Assembly (NCBI GenBank): GCA_023374045.1 | Contig: CM041779.1 | Span: forward strand, 297,920,167-297,984,166 | Length of the DNA: 64,000 bases | Reading direction: 5' to 3' | From: Limonium bicolor | Taxonomy: Eukaryota > Streptophyta > Magnoliopsida > Caryophyllales > Plumbaginaceae | In this document: in pieces, positions 55,983-64,000 of the stretch | Layout: each line of letters starts with the position of its first letter | How positions within the stretch are numbered: the stretch's first letter is position 1 | Made by a program: the position numbers and the translations under genes | The notes under the pieces: model-generated | The model's input: the letters and a program-made list of their open reading frames with translations, nothing else | Database searches by the model: none | What the model was told of the DNA's origin: nothing

Positions 55983-57025
55983 TTATTGCGCACAGAAGAT
56001 ACGAATACCATACATATTAAGTACCTATCTTTTTAACTCCGGTGTGAGTACAAGTTAAGAGAATTAGTGAAGAGGATTAAGGAGACTTAAGGAATATATG
56101 AGATATGAGTTGATATGAATGTATGCGTGAGATAAGAATAAGATAACACTGTGAGATATTATTCGATATGAGTATGAGGTAGGAAATAGTAATGTTATGA
56201 GGTATAAGATGGTGAGAATTGGTATGAGACTGATATAGAACTTAGTAGGAATGAGAGTCCTAAGGTAATTACTAAGAGATGAATTGGGAATGTTGATGGG
56301 CTGAGCCCACACCATGGAGATGTACTAATTATGACTAGAATCACTAAAAAGATAGAAAATTGGAAATGAGTGAATTGTTTGGTGTTTGAAAATGACGTGG
56401 GAGGTGGAACTTGATTTTCTAGGGATCAAGGGAAACCGAACACAAATTGGGGTGGAAGGATGGTTCAACACTGATGCTGATCACACCAGGGTTGGATGAT
56501 TCCTAAAACTCTCTATTAGTGGTCACAAATAAATCACGCTAAGGATAGAGGCATTAGGATAAAACAAAATTGGAGTTGATTGTATTTTCAAATAGAGGGA
56601 ATTATCCCTCACTTGACCTCGTAAAAAGGATTTCCTTTTTACTGAGTCTCGCCCATGAAGTCGAGGACGCATGAGCCTTTGTCTTTGGACTGGTGACATG
56701 GGGAGAGCAGAGTGGTTTTGTATTCTAGCCCATGAAGGTGAGGACGAATGTGCCTTTGTCTACGGACCGGTGACATGGGAGAATACGATGAAAATTATGT
56801 GATTGTTTTAATCTTCAAAAGGAACAAAGGGAATTTTGAGTGTTGTACATGCTTAAGCATGTTGTGTGATATTTGAGTATAAGTATATGACAGACCTAAT
56901 GAGTCAATAAGATTAAGTACATATAAGCATGATCTATATGATCTATGGAATGAGGTAAGCCATGTATTCTAATAAAATAAGATGCATGGGAACTTTGGGG
57001 ACAAAGTTCTTTTAGGGGGGTAGAT
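55983..57025 (+). mobile_element. 3' internal region of second plus-strand Tekay-like element
   Basis: Paralogous to 22838-23433 plus 29002-29443 but without the NA2 insertion; 56579-56583 (ATTGT) is the empty site. It carries the same pair of ~85-bp units and ends with TTTTAGGGGGGTAGAT (57010-57025). No gene is seen. Confidence 0.8.
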
Positions 57026-59765
57026 TGAAATACCCCAAACCTAAGTATGCTAAGTAAACATCAATTTATGATGTAATAAGGCTAAAACATGCCTTAGAAA
57101 CATTGGTAGACAATTTAAACCAAAGAAAACATAAGAAAACGGCATAAGGGCAATTTAAGCAAAAATGTGCTCTAAGCTTGGAGTGACTTTGATTAGCACC
57201 CAAATATCATTCTAAGACCTTATAAAATGCTAATGGACATTTTAAATCAATTACCAAAGAAAACTAAGCTCAAAAACAAGCTTAAACACAAAATGTGCTT
57301 TAAGACTCCTTAAAGCACCTTTTTGAGAAATTGTCTTAGAAATGGGTTTTGAGTGGCTAAATGCCCATGATTACGCCTTAATCAACATGTGTACTAATTA
57401 TTATCACATTAGGAAGCCTAAATCAATGAGAAACCAAAAATTTCACAAATTTGTGCACTAATTTGTGAATAGTGCCAAATAGTACCTAGTTTAAGTTTTA
57501 GTCAACATAAGTCAATAAGTTGGTCAACCAATACCATAAATACCTCATTAGTAAGGGGGCCGGTTTTTAAATGGTGAGTCACCATAAGGAGACAGCTCAT
57601 TAAGGAAAAGAAGAGGAAATGAGAGAATAGTACTATTTACCTTTTAAAACAAAATATCTTCTCTTAAGCTACTTTTCTTCTTCTCTCTCTTCATTTCTTC
57701 TTCCTCCATCAGTTTTCCTACCCCTTCCCTGCTCCCAAACCGTGAGAGCTCCATCCATGGTGCCTCCACCTTCAATTGCTCACCAAATGTTCATTTTTGC
57801 TCCAAATCAAAAACTAAGCATAGATTTCTCTTAGTTGGAGCAAGCCCTTCCTTTCTATCTTTTCAAATCCTTCAAAGCTCAAGTTTTGTGCCATGATAAA
57901 ACCCCATTGATGGATGAAAATCAAGTTTGAAGAGATTTTTTGGTTCTCCATTCATCCAAGGTAATGAAAGTGAAAGAAAAATCAACTTTCCACCACTTTT
58001 CATTATGGCCGAAAATTACCTCTCATGGAGCCTTGTTTTTATGCCTTGTTCTAGCTTGTTTTAATCACCAAGGACTAGTGGAGGTCCTCTTTCATTCATT
58101 GCCCAAGTCTACTTTGAGACTTCAAAGGTAATCATCCACTTTTATGTCTTAAAACACATTTTTAACCTAGAAATGATCCTTTAAGCTTGATGTGTTCTTT
58201 AGCACTCATTAGAGTTATTGTATATTCGTTAGAACATTGGCAAGGGAGATTAAATTGGTGGCCGAGATTCATTCAAGAAAACCCTAAGGAGGAAGTTAAG
58301 ATAAGCTTGAGAAAAACAAGGTAAATTGCTTACCTAAGGGTGGTTTAAGGTTTTAAGGGATGAGTTTTAGATAAGTACTAATGTAGCTTAAAGCTTACAT
58401 TATGTAATGGGTTATATAACCTAGGAAAAAGGAATTTAAACAAGCTTATGAACTTGTGACTAAGGAGCCAATGGGAATGAGTTAGTAAGATAAGTATAAG
58501 GTGAATTATGAGAACAGTTATATTGCTATGGGAGCATTGTTGAGTGTATTTGCAGGTTGAAAGCTATTATTGTGGAAATTAAGTGTTTAAGTTTAAGTCA
58601 TTTAAGGGCCTAAGAGCCATGTCATTCAAGAGCCTTAGTGCTATGCAATTTAAGTTTATTGCATTATATTGAGTTTGTTATGAATGAGTTGATTTGGGTG
58701 AGAAAATATGATGAGAAAGGATTTGATGTGTGTGAGATGATTGAATGATAAAAATAATGCATATGGGCATGATAATATACTAGAGAAGCTATGGCGAAAT
58801 TTGAGTAGAAAACAAAGTGTTTAAGGGGTGGTTATGAATTAATATGACCTAGGATTTACTAGGAATCATTGAAAGGAATTTGAGTGAAAATGAGTTAACA
58901 AAGGGTTCTTGAGGTTTAGAATGGCCTAGAGTTGTATAGGAGGAATTAGAGGTTAGGAGGGTGTATTAAACACACCAAAGTCATGGTATGAGGAATGTAA
59001 TGACTTGAGTAAGAATCTGGAGGAAATGGTGTATAATGTCTTAAGATGATTTAGGTATGAACTAGAGAATATAACAATGAGGATTTTTGGGAAGCTTGTG
59101 TGAGTGGTGAGGATGCTAGTAGTGGATTAATAAGGTTATAGTTAGATGGTAATGAGTGGACTTGGGTGATGGAAGTGAAAATTGTAGGAGAATCTTGTAA
59201 ATTGTCAAGGAAAATGACTAGGAATGTATAAGAGTGTTTAACCATGAGAATGGTGAGTAAATTGAGTAAAAGAGGTGGAGATGTCTAAGGAGGGTGTAGC
59301 ATGGTCAAGGTGAATGAAGAACAATGTTAAGGTGTTAAGAGGATGGAAAGAAGTATAGGTATAATCAAGTTTATGAGTGATGAGTAACAAATGGAAAGGC
59401 GAGAAAGTTGTGCATGGAGATGCAAGATAACCTTGGGAGTTTTAGTAAAGGAAAGATGGATGAATAATGATGTTTGAGGAGTAGTTATATTGGTTGAAAG
59501 GAAACACTTTGGTTAGTTGAAGTTTTAGACAAAATTTACATGTTGGAAGTGTAAGGAATTAAGTTATAAGTGTTAAGAGCTTAGGAAGAATTTGGATATT
59601 GATCAAGGAATTTGGAGGTGAGTTTATCCATGAGTTAGGAGGATTTTAAGTGCTAAAATAGTGTTAGAACATGTGTGAATACATGGGGAAAGATTAGAAG
59701 AAGATTGGACAAAAGAACAAGGTTGGAAAGGTGTTAAAAACTGTAAAATTTGACAGTTTAAAGTG

Positions 59766-59948
59766 TGGTCCGGAACTTGGTCCCTGGATAAAGTCCCGGA
59801 CCAGCACTAAAAACATGCCGAGAGTGCACCCCTAAACTGGTCCGGGACCTTGGGTAAGTACCAAGTCCCGGACCATAGTTAAAAAGTTGCCGAAAGTCAT
59901 AACAGGTATTGGTCCGGGACTACAGAGTCGGACCATGTCCCGGACCAG
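59766..59948 (+). repeat. GGTCCGGGACC word array in LTR copy iii
   Basis: Eight or so words of the GGTCCGGGACC/GTCCCGGACC type, about 2.74 kb into the LTR. They occupy the site where copies i and ii have GGACC(G/T)CCCC words. Flanks on both sides remain alignable. Confidence 0.85.
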
Positions 59949-60875
59949 GCAAATTTACAAAGAAAATGTTCTTTTTAGATGGTAAATGATGGGGGCTTGT
60001 TGGGTAATGTTATTATATGGTTGTTAAGAGTTGTTTGGTGGAGTTTTAAGGCCATTGGAGGTGTGAACAAGTGTGAGGTAAAATGAGAAGTAAACAACAT
60101 AAGTGGTTAAGCTTGAACTACAATGAATTAGTGGTATTTAGATGAAGATCATTAGTGATGATAAGAGTTAGCTTAATTAAAAGAAATTAACCACCCGATT
60201 CAATCAATGTTTTAGGGTTTGAGAATGTGGACTTCGGAGGAGAGTAAGCAACCGAACGACCAACGGTGAACGGTATGGTTTTCTTGTGACCTGCTTGCTA
60301 ACGAGGTGTCCCTCGGCTTGTGTGCTATTTGTTTATGTGTGCCAACTAAACAAGATAAAGCATGCAACCGGAATATTATGTTTGTTGTGTGATTGTGATT
60401 CACTAACACAACCTACTGTGAGAACTTACTAACAAAGCTTAGTAAAGAATTGTGTGAGATTAAGGAACACTCCCGAATATTGTTTTATTAGTAACCGGAA
60501 GATGTTAACTAACAAACATTAACATTGAGACTTCTACTAACTAGAACTTGGGGGGAGTGAGGAATCCAGAATGGTACCGGCACATGTGTATTGGGGGAGG
60601 TCGGTATTCTTATTAGATCCCGACTTCCAAATATGACTTGTCTTCGGACTCATCGCCTAGAGTCGACATATAGACTCGACCTCCTCGGACTTCTTGTTTT
60701 AGGAGGGAGGCATACTGAGATGGTGTGGTGGGATCTACCTAAATCCCAAATTTAAGAAATATTGTTTATTTAACCCAATGGAGCTGATAACTCATTGGCT
60801 AGGGTTACTTTTGACCCGACAAAGATAAACAATGAATTAAGGAACAACCATTCTAATTAAAGAACGGTTGACTTA

Positions 60876-61000
60876 ATTGAGATAAGAACTGAGATAAGAT
60901 TGAGATAAGGTTTGAGATAAGATACAACCATTTCTATTTAAAGAATGGTTTGTATTCTAAGACTGAGATAAGGACTAAGATTGAGGTAAGGTAAGAATGG
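60876..61000 (+). repeat. Short GAGATAAG-type tandem repeat
   Basis: Six to seven irregular units with GAGATAAG or GAGGTAAG cores. Copy i has only one or two at the matching place near 33100. Confidence 0.7.
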
Positions 61001-61622
61001 ACTGAGATTAAGAGGAATAAAAACTTAAGGAGTTAATGATTAACTCACTAATTAAGGGAACACTTTTAAGTCGTTCTTTGTGTGTGAACCATGTGTGAGT
61101 TCATATGTGGCTTGGTGTTTATTGCACTTTCTATTATGTTGTGCATCTAATCAACCTCCATGCTATCGACAATTAGTCGTCATAGCCACGTTAGCTTGGG
61201 GGCCATGAGAGGATCGTACCAGCAAAGGTGCTGACCCCCTCGGGGGCTACTGTTTATATTTTGCAGGTGAATGTCAGAAGGCAACCGTCCTAAGAGTAAG
61301 ATGGGGTAGACTACTATGGGCTTAAGTGTAACCTACGAGTTGTGCAAGTACACTCGTATGGCAATTTGAGTTAGTAAGCTGTATAGGATGTAAGGAGTTT
61401 GTAAGAGTGTTATGTATTTGGTTAAGGCTTGTAAGTACTAATATTCGGTATATTCGGGTCCATCAGACCATAGCTAGATCTTGGAGATTTTAGTATGCCT
61501 AGTTGGTCACGTGGGTGACTAACGGCGGTAACATCAATTGTTGTAAGAAATCCGCTGCAAAGTTAATATAAGTGAATGGAGGTTTATGAGTTAAGTATGG
61601 CGTTATGAGTTGGGGTGTTACA

Positions 61623-61796
61623 GTTAATCAGTATTCAAGTGTCGTCAAAGCTAATACTTTCATGCTTTCCGCGATCTTAAGACCTTTCTAGGTCACAATC
61701 CTCACAAACGTTTTCCCATATACCAAAATCATATGCTCGCGGTATGATCCTACTATCTCTTGTCATCAAAGCGGTACTCCACTCTGATACCACTTT
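61623..61796 (-). mobile_element. Leader and primer site of the old minus-strand Tekay element
   Basis: The minus strand reads TATTACAAAAG-TGGTATCAGAG; the primer site complement is at 61782-61792 and is of initiator-Met type. The leader is cut after ~170 bp by the end of LTR copy iii. Confidence 0.75.
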
Positions 61797-62858
61797 TGTA
61801 ATACCCCTAACTCGTAATCCCGTCTTAACCATAACGCTTAACATAATTAAATAAAACCAACGCAGCGGAAATAAACACAATCACACTAAAACCGGGTGTT
61901 ACCGCCATTACTCACCCTTGTGAGTAATGAAGCATCCAAAATACATCCACAATCTAACATACACTGTAATGACCAAGAGATAGTTTAATTTACATACAAC
62001 CTTAACCCAAAAACACGTGAGCAAACTAACTATTTCAAGGTTATACATCCCACAAGTTTAATCCAAAAGCATAATCTAAAGGTACAATTAAAAGCGGTAG
62101 TTTTAGCTGACTCCCCAAAAACCCACACTCTCGTCGGTCTTCTGTAGCTATGAACCTGTAAGTATGGTTGCTATAAAAGGTCAGCACAACCGCTGAGTAC
62201 ATTATCTTGCAACTGTCATGCACCCTCAGACCCCTTAAGTTATTTGGTCGAGTTAACATGTGGTTCAATTTCATGCTATTCCATATTACATAACAAAACA
62301 GTACAAACATAAATTAAACAATACCAAGAACTCATCCGAAACATACATAATCATAACTCCATGCATAACTCATACATATAATATTCCATTAATCAAGTTC
62401 AGGTAGTAACGGTACGAGGGTCGTTTTCTTGTGAACTGTTCTCGTTGTATGGCCTTCAAGGCCCTTTGTTCGTTATCTAAACTTTACGAAAGTCACTTGA
62501 AGTTTCGTATTAGTGTTTAACTGATAATTAATTACTTCAATCATTTAACTCTTAACCCTTGACAGTCGTCATGTTAGAAGACGATATGTCTTTAACCAAA
62601 TACCCCTTTTATATGGCGGGTCACCAATGGTAGTAGCCACACCAACGGTAGTGCATCCAATTCCTTGTATCCTTACTATATAGCGGGTTACCATCAACTG
62701 AAGCCACATCAGTGGTGGTGCATCCATCCAATGATCAATCTGATCTATGGACTATAATATATCTCGAGTGGGCCTGTAACAATCATCCACTCACTTGTGA
62801 TCAAAATGCGCAACCAAGAACATCTTGGATTTCCCATAATCACCTACCTTTCACTATA
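61797..62858 (-). mobile_element. 5' LTR of the old minus-strand Tekay element (truncated)
   Basis: Starts TGTAATACCCC (plus strand). 62355-62858 matches 40129-40630, its presumed partner LTR. It is interrupted at 62859 by another LTR, where the partner reads on as CACTATATGATTAAG. The ~65-bp internal duplication is also present at 62640 and 62700. Confidence 0.72.
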
Positions 62859-63266
62859 TGTAACACCCCAACGCGTAATCCAAAGATTACCGTTTAATAA
62901 TAACACTAATGTCCAACAATATGCAGTGAAAATATCCATCAACAACTGGTGTCCCAGTCACCCACGTGACTGACAAGCCCTATCAACACCAAACCTTATG
63001 GTTTGACTGACTTTAAGTTCCAACTTAAAAACATCTTTACATACATACCGAGTTATACTAAGTTCCGAATCCAAATACAAGCGTAATCCATACTTACTAC
63101 AAAAACGTATGAGTGTAAAAACGCCCAAGTACATTCAAAAACCCAAAAGTATACCAAAATGATTTCTACCCCGTCTACACTCTGAATAGGTCTCATCTTC
63201 AATCAAGTACCTTTAATGGTTAGGCTACAACGGGCTCAGCACAACCGCTTAGTATAATGTACAACT
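62859..63266 (-). mobile_element. Tekay-like LTR end (copy vii) inserted in the previous LTR
   Basis: Starts TGTAACACCCCAACGCG, with the conserved CACCCACGTGACTGAC segment near 62960. No primer site precedes it, so it is a 3' or solo LTR end. It is cut at 63267 by family B. Confidence 0.65.
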
Positions 63267-63720
63267 TGTAGACACCAAAATTCTCACCCCATAAAGCAAA
63301 TTCTGAAATAATAAATAAAATAAGAAGGGTCGTCGCCTTTCTTTGTCAAAATGTATTAACGTGCGTGCCAAAACGAAACCATCGTTTAGTCTTTTCCAAA
63401 GCATTTCATAAAAACACGATTTTGCTAAAACAAATTTTCAAACGACAATACGGTTTTAGACTCATCACGTTTTGAATCTTATTTTTAATTGTATCCCATA
63501 ATTTCATCTCACTATATTATTGTTCTCATTTTTATTGTATACTTTCCTTCTGAAACGGTAGCATTTTTTGGAAGAGTTATCCCGGTTGGGCTAAAACTCT
63601 AGTATTGTTTCTTTCGTGAAGATACTGATTTCCGACTCAGCATAGCCGGTTAACATGTTCTTCATGTAACTCGATGGTCCCGGTTCGACTCTGAATGGAG
63701 GCGTTTTTTTTTATTTCTCG
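63267..63720 (+). mobile_element. Start of a TGTAGACACC-type LTR (family B), copy 2
   Basis: Matches 1967 onward. Both copies interrupt a Tekay-like LTR 400-510 bp from its end. The right border is not seen. Confidence 0.5.
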
Positions 63721-63775
63721 TCTAGCTCGCAATAGGCCTTTTGTCTTATGGTCTGCTGTGGTAAACTGAAGCTCA

Positions 63776-63853
63776 TTACAGCTCAGTCAGTCAAGGTGTG
63801 CGGGTAGAGGGTCGGAGATACCGGGTTCGAACTTACATACCCGCATTTTTTTT
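63776..63853 (+). other. tRNA-like (SINE-type) pol III promoter candidate
   Basis: GCTCAGTCAGTCAAGG (A-box-like, 63781) and GGGTTCGAACT (B box, 63823-63833) stand 40 bases apart and a T8 run follows at 63846-63853. The T-arm does not pair well, so a functional tRNA is unlikely; a tRNA-derived SINE head is more plausible. Confidence 0.4.
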
Positions 63854-64000
63854 ATATATGCTCGTTTTTTTTTCTAGTTAGGCGAACCAAATATGGCCCA
63901 GCTGTGCTTCTGGGTCCTTTTTTTATCTATATGCCCAAATAAAACCCATTTCCTTTATCACCCCATACAATCATCAGACTTTCCAAACCCTAACCTCTAC
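63854..64000. other. Unassigned right edge
   Basis: T-rich DNA; nothing supportable. The AAACCCTAACC at the very end resembles plant leader sequence but also simple telomere-like repeats, and is too short to call. Confidence 0.2.

Larger units (their letters stand above)
57026..61622 (+). mobile_element. Tekay-like 3' LTR, 4597 bp (copy iii)
   Basis: Starts TGAAATACCCCAAACC and ends GTTGGGGTGTTACA, collinear with copy i. Differences include another word array (59766-59948), an expanded GAGATAAG-type repeat (60876-61000) and a shorter middle. Immediately beyond it lies the leader of a minus-strand element, so the composite block was inserted there. Confidence 0.85.

Overview
This is plant nuclear DNA, most likely from a euchromatin-poor, repeat-rich angiosperm region. 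The evidence is two Copia and several chromovirus (Tekay/Del-like Ty3/gypsy) LTR retrotransposons, initiator-Met and Asp tRNA primer sites of plant type, and CACTA-like and Tourist-like MITEs. I cannot name the species. I found no convincing cellular protein-coding gene. Essentially the whole window is nested transposable elements, most of them without open frames. LAYOUT. 1-1966: leader and LTR end of a minus-strand Tekay-like element. 1967-about 2650: start of another LTR family (TGTAGACACC), which recurs at 63267. About 2700-19290: one degenerate tandem array of roughly 100-bp units split by three retrotransposons, each with a perfect 5-bp target-site duplication: non-autonomous element NA1 (3109-8806, minus), Copia-A (9231-12540, minus, lacking gag and protease, with unusual TA..TA LTR ends) and Copia-B (13149-18564, plus, near-identical LTRs, full domain set). 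19291-22837: a Tourist-like MITE, low-complexity DNA, two minisatellites and a Tat/Ogre-like LTR piece. 22838-37135: a Tekay-like 3' end and 4.3-kb LTR carrying non-autonomous element NA2 (23434-28996, minus), followed directly by a second, inverted LTR copy. 37136-40128: a palindrome-rich, ORF-free LTR-like block. 40129-62858: what looks like one old minus-strand Tekay element (3' LTR 40129-49796, decayed pol 50340-52175, primer site 61782-61792, 5' LTR 61797-62858), interrupted by a CACTA-like MITE, another LTR, and a large plus-strand Tekay-derived block (52203-61622). 62859-64000: further nested LTR starts and a tRNA-like SINE candidate. HOW THE PARTS WORK TOGETHER. NA1 and NA2 belong to one non-autonomous family. 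It has tRNA-Asp primer sites, LTR ends TGCAGAC...TTATCA (element-sense TGATAA...GTCTGCA), a TATA box on the minus strand and one small zinc-knuckle ORF, but no protease, integrase or reverse transcriptase, so an autonomous partner must supply those. Copia-A keeps integrase, RT and RNase H but would need Gag and protease in trans. Copia-B is the only element here close to autonomous. MOST INTERESTING SIGNALS. (1) GC-rich arrays of short palindromic words sit at the same place in related LTRs, but the word itself has been replaced between relatives; nearly all words share a GGAC/GTCC core, even across unrelated families. (2) NA1 and NA2 differ by a 104-bp segment bounded exactly by GT...AG inside the ORF. 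(3) In the LTR leader, three dispersed sites changed to the same word together. (4) A five-unit array has compensatory hairpin changes. (5) Three retrotransposons inserted into the same sub-motif of one tandem repeat. All alignments and counts were made by eye.
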